A stretch of 64,000 nucleotides of DNA. Source: Allokutzneria sp. A3M-2-11 16 (GTDB taxonomy: Bacteria; Actinomycetota; Actinomycetes; Mycobacteriales; Pseudonocardiaceae). The stretch is from assembly GCF_024213555.1 (NCBI RefSeq), contig NZ_JANAVO010000011.1, positions 1 to 64,000 on the forward strand, written 5' to 3'. Position numbers and translations under genes: made by a program. The stretch's first letter is position 1, and every line of letters begins with the position of its first letter. Positions 53,038 to 62,871 of this stretch are shown here, piece by piece. A model generated the notes under the pieces. That model was not told the DNA's origin. It did not search any database and saw only the letters and a program-made list of their open reading frames with translations.

Positions 53038-54583
<1,546 letters not shown>

Positions 54584-54591
<8 letters not shown>

Positions 54592-55549
54592 GGTGACCGC
54601 GGGCATCAGGCCCGGGTCGCGCGCCCATCTCGTTGGGCTGGCGCGGGACTACGGCGTCTACGTGGCGCTGGGGTTGCTGGTCGTGGTCAACCTGGCGATC
54701 ACACCGAACTTCCTGTCCGTTGACAACCTGCGGACGCAGGCGGTCCAGGTGGTCCCGGTGCTCGTGGTCGCGCTGGGCATGGCGCTGGTCATCGGCACCA
54801 AGGGCGTCGACCTCTCGGTGGGCTCGGTGATGGCGCTGGCCACCGCGATGCTGCCGATGTACCTGGGCTACGGGCCGGTGGTGGCCGTGGTGATCTGCCT
54901 CGCGGTGGGCGCGGCGGCCGGGCTGCTCAACGGCTCGCTGGTCGCTTTCATCGGTGTGCAGCCAATTGTGGCCACCCTGGCGCTGCTCGTCGGCGGGCGC
55001 GGACTGGCGCTGGTGATCTCCGGCGGCCAGCTGCGCGAGGTCCGCAACCCCGAGATCCGGGAGCTGGGCGCGGGTTCGGCCTTCGGCGTCCCGTACACGG
55101 TCCTGGTCGCGGTCGTGCTGGTGGTGCTGGTGTCGTTGTTGGTCAGCCGCACCACTTTCGGCCGCCAGCTGGTCGCGGTCGGCGGCAACCCGCGCGCCGC
55201 GGAGTTCGCCGGGCTGCCGGTGAAACGGGTGCTGCTCGGGGTGTACGTGCTGTGCGCGGTGCTCGCCGCGATCGCCGGTGTGCTGGCGACGGCGCGGCTG
55301 ACCGCGAGCGACCCGTCCCGACTCGGCGAGCTGATCGAGCTCTCCGCGATCACCGCCGTGGTGGTCGGCGGGACGCCGCTGTCCGGTGGGCGGGTGCGGG
55401 TGCTCGGCACGGTGGCGGGCGCGGTGCTGATGCAGCTGATCACCGCGACGCTGATCAAGAACGACGTGCCCGCCTCGGTGGCGCAGATGGCGCAGGCGCT
55501 GATCATCGTGGCCGCGGTGCTGGTGCAGCGGGAGAGGAACGCGTCGTGA
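54584..55549 (+). CDS. Sugar ABC transporter permease (YtfT-like)
   Basis: A 321-residue BPD_transp_2 permease with about 8-10 helices. VVALGMALVIGTKGVDLSVGSVMALATA is the signature of ribose/galactofuranose-type permeases, and FGRQLVAVGGNPRAAEFAGLPVKR is the ATPase-contacting loop. It heterodimerises with the permease encoded next. ATG 54584 overlaps the end of the ATPase gene. Confidence 0.95.
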
Positions 55550-56514
55550 GCACTTCACAGCAGACCCGCTCGGGAGCCCTGGCCGGACTGGTGCAGCGGC
55601 ACGGCGCGCTCGGCGTGCTGGTGCTGCTGCTCGTGGTCGGCGGGCTGGCCTTCGACACCTTCCTGACCGCGTACAACCTCGGCAACCTCGCGGTGCAGGC
55701 GTCCTTCCTCGCGGTGATCGCGCTGGGCATGACGATGGTGATCGTCTCCGGCGGCATCGACCTGTCCGTGGGATCGGTGTACGCGCTGTCCGGGGTGCTC
55801 GCCGCGTACTCGGCGCGGTGGGGCCCGATCGCGGCGCTGCTGGTGCCGCTCGCGGTGGCCGCGGCGATCGGCCTGGTGCAGGGACTGCTGGTGGGCCGCG
55901 CGAAACTGGCCCCGTTCATCGTCACGCTCGGCGGGCTGCTGTTCGCCCGCGGCCTGTTGCAGTTCCTCACCGCCGAGGGCAGCGAGACCTACCTGGTGCC
56001 ACGCGAGTCCGCGTTCCTCCAGCTCGGCCAGGGCAGCGTGCTCGGCGTCGGCGTGCCGGTGCTGATCGTGGTGCTGCTCTACGCGGTCGGCGGAATCGTG
56101 TTGCAGCGCACCAGGTTCGGCATGCGGCTGTTCGCCATCGGCGGCGGTGAGGACGCGGCGAACCTGATGGGCCTGCCGGTCACCTCCACCAAGGTCGGCG
56201 TGTACGTGCTGTCGGCGACGCTGGCCGGGCTCGCGGGCACGATGAACGCCGCGCAGCTCGGGTCGGGCGTCACCGTGATCGGCGTCGGACTGGAGCTGAA
56301 CGCGATCGCCGCGGTGGTGATCGGCGGGACGCTGCTGGCGGGCGGCATGGGCAGCGTCAGCGGCACGCTCGCGGGCGTGGCGCTGCTGTTCGTGATCCAG
56401 GACCTGATCAACCAGGTCGGCGGCTTCAACTCCAACCTCCAGGCCGTCGTCAGCGGCGCCGTGCTGATCACCGTCGTGGTCCTGCAGACCCTGCTCTCCC
56501 GAGCCCGCCGCTAA
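55546..56514 (+). CDS. Sugar ABC transporter permease (YjfF-like)
   Basis: A 322-residue paralogue of the preceding permease: VIALGMTMVIVSGGIDLSVGSVYALSGV and FGMRLFAIGGGEDAANLMGLPV carry the same motifs. GTG overlaps the stop of its partner (GTGA). The order binding protein, double ATPase, permease, permease matches ytfQRT-yjfF. Element E follows shortly after the stop. Confidence 0.95.
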   Translation: MSTSQQTRSGALAGLVQRHGALGVLVLLLVVGGLAFDTFLTAYNLGNLAVQASFLAVIALGMTMVIVSGGIDLSVGSVYALSGVLAAYSARWGPIAALLVPLAVAAAIGLVQGLLVGRAKLAPFIVTLGGLLFARGLLQFLTAEGSETYLVPRESAFLQLGQGSVLGVGVPVLIVVLLYAVGGIVLQRTRFGMRLFAIGGGEDAANLMGLPVTSTKVGVYVLSATLAGLAGTMNAAQLGSGVTVIGVGLELNAIAAVVIGGTLLAGGMGSVSGTLAGVALLFVIQDLINQVGGFNSNLQAVVSGAVLITVVVLQTLLSRARR

Positions 56515-56527
56515 CGCCTCGGCCGCT

Positions 56528-56584
56528 CGGGGGTTGGGGGCGGTTGAAGACTTGTGGAGGGGTGGTCGGGGGTACTTGAAGACC
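56528..56584. repeat. G-rich TTGAAGAC element, copy E
   Basis: GGGGGTTGGGGGCGGTTGAAGACT then GGGGTACTTGAAGACC in pieces, 13 bp after the permease stop. Same two-block layout as copies A and C but with GGTTGAAGAC in the first block, as in copy D. Confidence 0.8.
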
Positions 56585-56704
56585 GCCGGACCACCGTGCG
56601 TGTCAAGGGGGCGAAGGGGTGTGCGCGGTTTGAAAGCGTGAACAAGTACCGGACAAGCGAGGCGGGAAAGGCTGACGTTCCCTGCAACGTGTCCGGAGGC
56701 TCCG

Positions 56705-57358
56705 ATGGAAGGCACCCCTTCGCTCGACCGCCGTTCCCTGTTCCGCACCATGGCCGGGGTGGGCGCGCTCGCCGCGGCCGGGCAGCTGATCACGCCCGCG
56801 ACGGCGCTCGCGGCGCCCGCGTCCCCGCGCATCTTCACCTGCGCGGAGTGGGGTGCCAGGGCGGTCAGCGGCATCACCACGCTGAACCACCGGCCCAACC
56901 GCATCCTCGTGCACCACATGGCGAACCCGAACAGCACCACCTACACGCAGGCGCACGCCTTCCAGGTGGCGCGGAACTGCCAGGCCGGGCACATGGGGCA
57001 GGGCTGGGCCGACACCGGCCAGCACTTCACCATCAGCAGGGGCGGCCACGTCATGGAGGGCCGCAAGGGCAGCCTGAGCACGCTCCGCGGCCGCACCCAG
57101 ATGATCAAGGCGGCGCACTGCCCCGGGTTCAACGAGAACTCCATCGGCATCGAGAACGAGGGCACCTACACCAGCGCCGTGCCCACGACCGCGCAGTGGA
57201 ACGCGCTGGTCAACATGTGCGCGTACGTCTGCTACCAGTACGGGATCTCGCCGAGCAACATCAGCGGGCACCGCGACCACTTCGCCACGGCCTGTCCGGG
57301 CAACCAGTTCTACGCCAAGCTCGCTCAGCTGCGATCCGAGGTCAGGGCGAAGCTCTGA
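56705..57358 (+). CDS. Tat-exported N-acetylmuramoyl-L-alanine amidase (PGRP/amidase_2)
   Basis: A 217-residue peptidoglycan amidase. A twin-arginine signal (DRRSLFRTM at 8-16, hydrophobic to about 37) predicts export in a folded state. PGRP/amidase_2 domain about 42-215; zinc ligands His70 (VHHM), His189 (SGHRDH) and Cys197 (ACPG), with Tyr/Thr-rich catalytic surroundings. It would cleave the lactyl-alanine bond of peptidoglycan stems. ATG follows GGAGG by 4 nt. Single-gene unit ended by a hairpin at 57388-57428. It could act on the cell's own wall or on other bacteria. Confidence 0.93.
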   Translation: MEGTPSLDRRSLFRTMAGVGALAAAGQLITPATALAAPASPRIFTCAEWGARAVSGITTLNHRPNRILVHHMANPNSTTYTQAHAFQVARNCQAGHMGQGWADTGQHFTISRGGHVMEGRKGSLSTLRGRTQMIKAAHCPGFNENSIGIENEGTYTSAVPTTAQWNALVNMCAYVCYQYGISPSNISGHRDHFATACPGNQFYAKLAQLRSEVRAKL

Positions 57359-57387
57359 CCGCACGAACCACACAGGGGCGGCTACAT

Positions 57388-57428
57388 CCTGGAGGGCCAC
57401 CATTGGGGCAGCTGAGTGGCCCTCCAGG
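57388..57428 (+). terminator. Terminator of the amidase gene
   Basis: A 13-bp perfect stem CCTGGAGGGCCAC / GTGGCCCTCCAGG with a 15-nt loop, about 30 bp past the stop. No T tract follows. Confidence 0.65.
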
Positions 57429-57445
57429 CCCCGCCTTGCAAATGA

Positions 57446-57461
57446 TGACTGCTCGGTCATA
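57446..57461. promoter_or_regulatory. TetR operator, site 1 (TetR gene)
   Basis: ATGACTGCTCGGTCAT, an imperfect palindrome 11 bp before the TetR start. The same sequence with one change, inverted, lies in front of the LLM oxidoreductase (site 2). Confidence 0.75.
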
Positions 57462-57472
57462 AACTCATCGGC

Positions 57473-58075
57473 ATGACGGCTGCGCGCACGGGTCCCGGTC
57501 GTCCTCGGGAGTTCGACGAGGACGCGGTGCTCGACGCCGCCGGCGAGGCGTTCCTGCGACGCGGCTACCACGCGACCTCGCTGACCGACCTGACCACGGC
57601 GACCGGCCTGCACCGCGGCAGCCTCTACGGCGCGTTCGGCGACAAGCACCGCCTGTTCCTCGCGGCGCTGCGCAGGCACGCCCGACTGGCCGCCGCGGCA
57701 GTTGAAGATGATCTCGCGAACGCGGCGACCCCCTTGGAGGGCATCCGTGCGCTACTGCTCCGGCAAGCCCGGAAAGCCATGCAGCACATGGACGAATGCC
57801 GCGGTTGCCTGCTGGCGAACAGCACACTGGAAATGCTCCCCGGCGACGAGCAGGTCGCCGGGATCATCGCCGGGCACTACCGCTGGCGGGAGGACCGCCT
57901 GACCGAGACGCTGGAGCTGGCCCGCGCGCAGGGGCAGTCAACCGCGGCCCCGCCGAGGGCGTTCGCCCGCTACGTGGGCACGGTGATCGAGGGCCTGTGG
58001 CAGCTCGGCCGCACCGCGTCGGACCCGCGCCAGCTCACCGAGGTCGCCGAAGCCGCGATGCGCGCGCTGCGGTGA
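57473..58075 (+). CDS. TetR-family transcriptional regulator
   Basis: A 200-residue repressor of the AcrR/NemR-like group. HTH about 13-60: VLDAAGEAFLRRGYHATSLTDLTTATGLHRGSLYGAFGDKHRLF in overlapping pieces. The ligand domain contains CRGCLLANSTLEM, where two conserved Cys suggest sensing of an electrophile (as in NemR-like regulators; inference). A shared operator stands before this gene and before the oxidoreductase downstream, implying autorepression and control of that enzyme. ATG 57473. Confidence 0.92.
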   Translation: MTAARTGPGRPREFDEDAVLDAAGEAFLRRGYHATSLTDLTTATGLHRGSLYGAFGDKHRLFLAALRRHARLAAAAVEDDLANAATPLEGIRALLLRQARKAMQHMDECRGCLLANSTLEMLPGDEQVAGIIAGHYRWREDRLTETLELARAQGQSTAAPPRAFARYVGTVIEGLWQLGRTASDPRQLTEVAEAAMRALR

Positions 58076-58096
58076 TCCTTTTTTTTGCCCTAATTC

Positions 58097-58112
58097 ATGA
58101 CCGATCAGTCAT
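58097..58112. promoter_or_regulatory. TetR operator, site 2 (LLM oxidoreductase)
   Basis: ATGACCGATCAGTCAT, the inverted and nearly identical partner of site 1, 15 bp before the oxidoreductase start. Confidence 0.75.
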
Positions 58113-58127
58113 TATTTGGAGGATGCG

Positions 58128-59009
58128 ATGCTCGGGCACGTCGGAGTCTGGTCGAGTGCGTTCGTGTGGGGCTCTGCCGCCGAGGCGAGGGAACTGGCCC
58201 AGGAGGCCGAGGAGCTGGGCTACGGCGCGCTCTGGTTCGGCGAGGGGGGCACCGGCAAGGAATCGCTGAGCAACGCCGCGCTGCTGCTCGGCGCCACGAA
58301 GCGGATCACCGTCGCCACCGGCATCTCCAACATCTGGGCGCGCGACGCCACGGCCATGCGCGCGGGCGGTGACACGCTCAGCGAGGCGTTCCCCGGGCGC
58401 TTCCTGCACGGGCTCGGCGTGAGCCACATGTCGCAGGTGTCCGGGCGCGGTCACGACTACGGCAAGCCGATCTCCACCATGCGCGCCTACCTCGACGCGA
58501 TGGACGCCGCCAAGTACACCGCGCCCGCGCCCCAGGAGCCGACACCCCGCGTGCTGGCGGCGCTGCGTCCCAAGATGTTGGAGCTGGCGCGGGACCGCAC
58601 GGCGGGTGCTCACTCGTACTTCATGCCGCCCGCGCACAGTCACCAGGCCCGATTGGTACTGGGTACCACTTCGGTCCTCGCGGCCGAGCAGGCCGTGCTG
58701 CTGGAGACCGACCCGGTGCGGGCGCGGGAGATCGCCCGGGAGCACACGGCGGTCTCCCTGTCGATGCCGAACTACGTGAACGCGTTGCGGTGGGTCGGAT
58801 TCGACGAGTCCGATGTGGAGGGTGCGGGCAGCGACCGGCTGGTGGACGCGATCGTCGCGTGGGGAGACGTCGACGCGATCCGCGCTCGGGTGCGCGAACA
58901 CCTCGACGCCGGGGCGGATCACGTCGCGGTGCAGGCCCTCGGCACGTTCAGCTCCGCGCGGCGCCAACTCCGGGAGCTCGCCCCGGCTCTTCGCGGCGCA
59001 GGCGAATAG
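58128..59009 (+). CDS. LLM-class F420-dependent oxidoreductase
   Basis: A 293-residue luciferase-like TIM-barrel enzyme using reduced or oxidised F420. LGHVGVWSSAFVWGS, EELGYGALWFGEGGTGKESL and ITVATGISNIWARDA are typical of the actinobacterial TIGR03620-type group. ATG 58128 has GGAGGA 4 nt upstream; the TTG at 58116 would lie before that site. The last 62 bp overlap the convergent mannosyltransferase. Expression is likely derepressed when the upstream TetR binds an electrophilic ligand. Confidence 0.92.
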   Translation: MLGHVGVWSSAFVWGSAAEARELAQEAEELGYGALWFGEGGTGKESLSNAALLLGATKRITVATGISNIWARDATAMRAGGDTLSEAFPGRFLHGLGVSHMSQVSGRGHDYGKPISTMRAYLDAMDAAKYTAPAPQEPTPRVLAALRPKMLELARDRTAGAHSYFMPPAHSHQARLVLGTTSVLAAEQAVLLETDPVRAREIAREHTAVSLSMPNYVNALRWVGFDESDVEGAGSDRLVDAIVAWGDVDAIRARVREHLDAGADHVAVQALGTFSSARRQLRELAPALRGAGE

Positions 59010-60222
59010 CCACGAAGGCGATCACGATCACGAAGATCACCAGATAGGCGTTGCGGGTCAACGGTTCCAGCCACGCCGGGGCCTCGACGAGGAACAGCCC
59101 GGTGTCGGGCGGACCGAGCTCGCCGGGCTTCAAAGCCTTGCCGAACCAGGAGAAGCCGAGCAGGTACACGGCGGCGAGCGCGCCCCACGCGAGCTTGTCC
59201 CGGTACCGCAGCCCGAGCACGCACAGGTACACCGACAGCGGCACGAACCAGACCCAGTGGTGGCACCACGAGAACGGCGAGACCATCGTGCCGGTCAGGC
59301 CGCACAGGGTGACGCCGAGCACTTCGTTGCCGCGCTTGGTGACCCACGCGGCCAGGCCGAGCCCGGCGAGGCCGCACGCGCCCGCGACGAGGATCCACGG
59401 CAGGGCCGGGGGCTCGTTGGTGTCGAAGAAACGGGCGATCATGCCGCGCGCGGACTGGTTGCTGGGCCAGACCGTCGGGCCGACGCGGCCGGAGGTGAAG
59501 AACGTGCCGGTCCAGTACTTCAGCGCGTCGGAGGGGATCAGCAGGAAGCCGAGGCCGATCGTGCCGAGGAAGGTCGCGGTGGCCACGCCCGCCGCGCGGA
59601 AGCGGCCGGTGAGCAGGAGGTAGACGATGAAGATCGCGGGGGTGAGCTTGATGCCCGCGGCGATGCCGACGCCGACCCCCTGCCACCTGCCGCCCGCCCG
59701 GTTCGTCAAGTCCCACAACAGGATCACCATGAGCAGCAGGTTGATCTGGCCGAGCCAGACCGTGGTGCGCACCGCCTCCAGCCAGAACAGCGGGCCGGTC
59801 AGCAGCACGCCGAGGAACACCAGGTTCCGGTTGGCGTGGTAGCCCAGCCTGCGGAAGGCGATCCAGATCGCGCCGAACAGCAGCGCCAGGTTCGCCAGCA
59901 GCGACAGCGTCTTGAGCAGCCACAGCGGCAGGAACGCGAGCGGGGTGAACACCAGTGCGGCGAACGGCGTGTAGGTGAACTCCAGCGCGTGCAGCACCGG
60001 CTTCTCGTAGAGCGGCCTGCCGCTGAGCACGAAGTCCCCGCCCGCGGCGTACACCTGCACGTCGATCATGATCAGGTGGCCCGGCCAGATCGCGGCGGTG
60101 ACCGCGTAGGCGGCGAGCGCGGCCAGCAGCACGAGCGGGGCGATCACCCGCAGCCACGCCGGAAGCCGCAGTTCCCGGGCGTCGCCCGGCTGCGCCGACG
60201 AGGACGCGACCACAGAAGACAT
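58948..60222 (-). CDS. GT87 (DUF2029) polyprenyl-phosphate-mannose-dependent mannosyltransferase
   Basis: A 424-residue integral membrane glycosyltransferase with about 10 helices, of the PimE/DUF2029 class that adds alpha-1,2-mannose to lipoglycans outside the membrane. The first extracytoplasmic loop has MIDVQVYAAGGDFVLSGRPLYEKP with the catalytic Asp of this GT-C family, followed by FTYTPFAALVFTPLAFLP. WLGQINLLLMVILLWDL and FSWCHHWVWFVPL are also conserved. ATG 60222 lies 7 nt after TAGTGT and lacks a ribosome site, suggesting a leaderless message; the longer open frame is discarded. Confidence 0.9.
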   Translation of the reverse strand: MSSVVASSSAQPGDARELRLPAWLRVIAPLVLLAALAAYAVTAAIWPGHLIMIDVQVYAAGGDFVLSGRPLYEKPVLHALEFTYTPFAALVFTPLAFLPLWLLKTLSLLANLALLFGAIWIAFRRLGYHANRNLVFLGVLLTGPLFWLEAVRTTVWLGQINLLLMVILLWDLTNRAGGRWQGVGVGIAAGIKLTPAIFIVYLLLTGRFRAAGVATATFLGTIGLGFLLIPSDALKYWTGTFFTSGRVGPTVWPSNQSARGMIARFFDTNEPPALPWILVAGACGLAGLGLAAWVTKRGNEVLGVTLCGLTGTMVSPFSWCHHWVWFVPLSVYLCVLGLRYRDKLAWGALAAVYLLGFSWFGKALKPGELGPPDTGLFLVEAPAWLEPLTRNAYLVIFVIVIAFVAIRLRREEPGRAPGVGAARS

Positions 60223-60229
60223 GGTTCCC

Positions 60230-60235
60230 ACACTA
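60230..60235 (-). promoter_or_regulatory. -10 element of a leaderless transcript (mannosyltransferase)
   Basis: On the minus strand TAGTGT is followed by 7 nt and then the ATG at 60222. Confidence 0.45.
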
Positions 60236-60270
60236 AACGGCACTACGCCAACCGGCTTACGCGGTGTGAG

Positions 60271-60307
60271 GTCCCCCCGCATCGAACCCTTCGACTTGCG
60301 GGGGGAC
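60271..60307 (-). terminator. Terminator of the polyamine operon
   Basis: An 11-bp stem GTCCCCCCGCA / TGCGGGGGGAC encloses a second small stem TCGAA / TTCGA, 12 bp past the speE stop. Confidence 0.7.
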
Positions 60308-60319
60308 TCCTGGCCAGGT

Positions 60320-61192
60320 CTAGGCGGTGCGGACCAGCAACGGCGGGACGGTGTTGCCGCGGAGGGCGTCGGCGTCGACGGTCTCCGGGCGGTAGCCGCA
60401 GGACGGCAGCGCCGAGATCATCTTCTCCGTCGGGTCGGCCACCGAGTCCGCGCGGCCGAACAGGTAGGCCCACTCGTGCTCGTCGGAGCCGTAGTACGCC
60501 ACCGTGTCGAACACCTCGCTGAAGCGCTGCCACGAGCGGATCAGGGTGGTGTTGCGCCACATCGTCTGGCAGCCCGCCTGGCAGATCACCACGCCGCCGG
60601 GGGCGAGCACGGAACGCGCCATCTTCAGGAACTCGGTCTCGTAGAGCCGGTTGTGCTGCGCGAACTCCTCGCGCTCGTCCGGCAGGTCGACCAAGACCAC
60701 GTCGTAGGTCTCGCCCGCCTCGACCGCGTCCACCAGGAACTGCCAGCCGTCGGTGAGGTGCAGCTTGATCGGCCCGTCACCGGCGACCGCGGCGTCGACC
60801 TGCTCCGGCGTGTAGCCGTAGGGCAGGTGCCGGGCGCACGCGCGCACACACTCCTCGTCGATGTCCACGTGGTCGACGCGGGTGGCGCCCGCGGCCACGG
60901 CCATGTGGCAGACCACGCCCTCGCTGGAGCCGACCACGAGCACGCGGTCGATCTTGTCCGCCAGCAGCAGGCCGGGGACCATCAGCGCCTCGTGGTAGGT
61001 CAGCTGGCTGTACTCGGTGCTCTGCCGGTCGTTGTCGCAGAACAGCGACACGCCCTGGGAGGTCTTGCCGATGACCACGTGCTGGAAGGCGGTGCGGCCC
61101 TCCCAGATCACGTCGTCCATCCGCCACTGCCGGACCATGCCCTCGGCAAGCGGCTCGGTGATCCAGCGGCCCTCGCTGGTGATGGTGCTCAA
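60320..61192 (-). CDS. speE: Spermidine synthase-like aminopropyltransferase
   Basis: A 290-residue SpeE-family enzyme that would transfer aminopropyl from decarboxylated SAM to a diamine. QSTEYSQLTYHEALMVPGLL is the substrate-side motif; VLVVGSSEGVVCHMAV is the nucleotide loop (usual GGGDG replaced by GSSEG); DIDEECV follows; the DLPDE stretch stands where DSTDP is common, which suggests a divergent amine specificity. The start is TTG 61192, whose TTGA overlaps the stop of speD; GGGAG lies 5 nt before it. The TTG at 61204 is less well placed. Confidence 0.85.
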   Translation of the reverse strand: MSTITSEGRWITEPLAEGMVRQWRMDDVIWEGRTAFQHVVIGKTSQGVSLFCDNDRQSTEYSQLTYHEALMVPGLLLADKIDRVLVVGSSEGVVCHMAVAAGATRVDHVDIDEECVRACARHLPYGYTPEQVDAAVAGDGPIKLHLTDGWQFLVDAVEAGETYDVVLVDLPDEREEFAQHNRLYETEFLKMARSVLAPGGVVICQAGCQTMWRNTTLIRSWQRFSEVFDTVAYYGSDEHEWAYLFGRADSVADPTEKMISALPSCGYRPETVDADALRGNTVPPLLVRTA

Positions 61193-61587
61193 CTCGTCTC
61201 CCAACCGCGGTGAATGGTCTTGGTCTGCACGGTGGCCGCGCCGAGCGCCTCGGCGAGCAGCCGGACGGCGAGCTCGGGCCGGGCCCGGTCGCCGCAGGTG
61301 AACACGTCGACGAACAGCGCCCCGATCTCGGGGTAGGTGTGGATCGACGCGTGCGACTCCGACAGCAGCGCGAGCACGGTCACGCCCTGCGGCTCGAACT
61401 GCTTGGACGAGACGTCGCAGACGGTCGCACCGGCCTGGTCGAGCACGTGCTCCAGGGTTCGGCGCAGGAAGAGCTCGTCGTCGAGCAGCGACGCGTCGAT
61501 CCCCGCGAACTCGGCGAGGACGTGCTGCCCGGTGAACAGACCCACGACTGGGGCCTGCGTCTGCACCGGCCCTGAGGCAGTGGACAC
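61189..61587 (-). CDS. speD: S-adenosylmethionine decarboxylase proenzyme
   Basis: A 132-residue class 1 prokaryotic SpeD, processed autocatalytically between Glu77 and Ser78 in SESHASIHTYPE to give a pyruvoyl group at Ser78. His83 and Cys98 match the active-site His68 and Cys83 of the Thermotoga enzyme by spacing. It supplies the aminopropyl donor for the enzyme encoded next, with which it overlaps. GTG 61587 has GGAGG 8 nt upstream. Confidence 0.93.
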   Translation of the reverse strand: MSTASGPVQTQAPVVGLFTGQHVLAEFAGIDASLLDDELFLRRTLEHVLDQAGATVCDVSSKQFEPQGVTVLALLSESHASIHTYPEIGALFVDVFTCGDRARPELAVRLLAEALGAATVQTKTIHRGWETS

Positions 61588-61630
61588 CTACTCAACCTCC
61601 CTGAACTCTCCCAGCGGACTCCGGCTGGAG

Positions 61631-62809
61631 CTAGATCTGCTTCGCCCCGATGACGTGCGTCGACAGGGGCGGGAAACCGTTGAAGGACACCGAGGAATAG
61701 CTCGCCGTGTAGGCGCCGGTGCACGGGATGTCGACATGGTCGCCCGCGGCCAGCGCGAGCGGCAACCGATATGCGGTGCGCTGGTAGAGCACGTCGTCGC
61801 CGTCGCAGGTCGGCCCCGCGACCACCACGGGCCCGTCCGGCCCGCCGTCGTGGGTGGTGCGCAGCCGGTAGGCGATCGCCTCGCCCTCGCACTCGGCCAT
61901 GCCGTTGTACCGGCCGATGTCGAGGTAGACCCAGCGGTGGGGGTCCTCGACGGACTTCCTGGAGACCAGGACCACCTCGGAGCGGATCATCCCGGCGTCG
62001 CCGACGAGGGCGCGGCCCGGCTCGATGATCAGGTCGGGGCGGTCGGGGAAGTGCCGGTCCAGCGCGCGTTCGACGGCCGCCGCGTACTCGGTGAGCGCGG
62101 GCACTTCTTCGGTGTAGGTCGAAGGAAAACCGCCGCCGAGGTTGACCAGGTGCACCGGGACGCCCGCCGCGGCGACCTGCGCGGCGCGGGCGATGCCCAG
62201 CTCCCACGCGGACGGGTCGACGTGCTGCGAGCCGACGTGGAAGGACACGCCGCGCACGTCCAGTCCGCGCTCCCCCGCGTCACGGAGCAGCTCGATCGCC
62301 ATCTCCGGGGCGCAGCCGAACTTCCTGCCGAAGGGCGTGCGCGCGCCGTCCGCCTCGACCAGCACGCGGCAGAACACCGAGGCGCCGGGCGCGTGCTCGG
62401 CGAGGTGCGCGACGTCCTGGGCGCTGTCGAGCACGAAGAGCCGGACTCCGCGCGCGTACGCGTAGGCGATGTCGGCGGCCTTCTTGATGGTGTTGCCGTA
62501 GGAGATCGTCTCCGGCGCGGCGCCCTGGGCGAGGCACAGGTCGATCTCGCCGGTGCTGGCGACGTCGAAGCACGCGCCGAGCCCGACGAGCAGCCGGACC
62601 ACGTCGGGGTGCGGGTTCGCCTTGACGGCGTAGAAGATCCGCGCGTCCGGCATGGCGGCGCGCAGCCTCCGGTAGTTGTGCTCGACCACGTCGAGGTCGA
62701 GCACGAGGCAGGGGGTCGGCGGGCGGTGGGTGTCCAGGAAACGCCTGATGCGGGCACTGGGGTGGTTCGTCGTCTCCGCAGCTACCGCGGTGGCAAGGCT
62801 CTCGGACAT
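61631..62809 (-). CDS. Ornithine/diamino acid decarboxylase, alanine racemase-fold (type III PLP)
   Basis: A 392-residue PLP enzyme. Schiff-base Lys63 in FYAVKANP; HVGSQ, GGGFP and EPGRALVG phosphate-binding segments; Cys335-Asp336 in GPTCDGDDVLY, the motif of eukaryote-like ornithine decarboxylases rather than diaminopimelate decarboxylase. It probably makes putrescine (or cadaverine) for the SpeD/SpeE pair encoded 43 bp downstream. ATG 62809 has only a poor ribosome site. Confidence 0.9.
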   Translation of the reverse strand: MSESLATAVAAETTNHPSARIRRFLDTHRPPTPCLVLDLDVVEHNYRRLRAAMPDARIFYAVKANPHPDVVRLLVGLGACFDVASTGEIDLCLAQGAAPETISYGNTIKKAADIAYAYARGVRLFVLDSAQDVAHLAEHAPGASVFCRVLVEADGARTPFGRKFGCAPEMAIELLRDAGERGLDVRGVSFHVGSQHVDPSAWELGIARAAQVAAAGVPVHLVNLGGGFPSTYTEEVPALTEYAAAVERALDRHFPDRPDLIIEPGRALVGDAGMIRSEVVLVSRKSVEDPHRWVYLDIGRYNGMAECEGEAIAYRLRTTHDGGPDGPVVVAGPTCDGDDVLYQRTAYRLPLALAAGDHVDIPCTGAYTASYSSVSFNGFPPLSTHVIGAKQI

Positions 62810-62871
62810 TCCGCTTGTTGATCTCCCGTCACTCGCCGCACCCGACGGGAGCGCCGCCGGAGAACTTTAGG

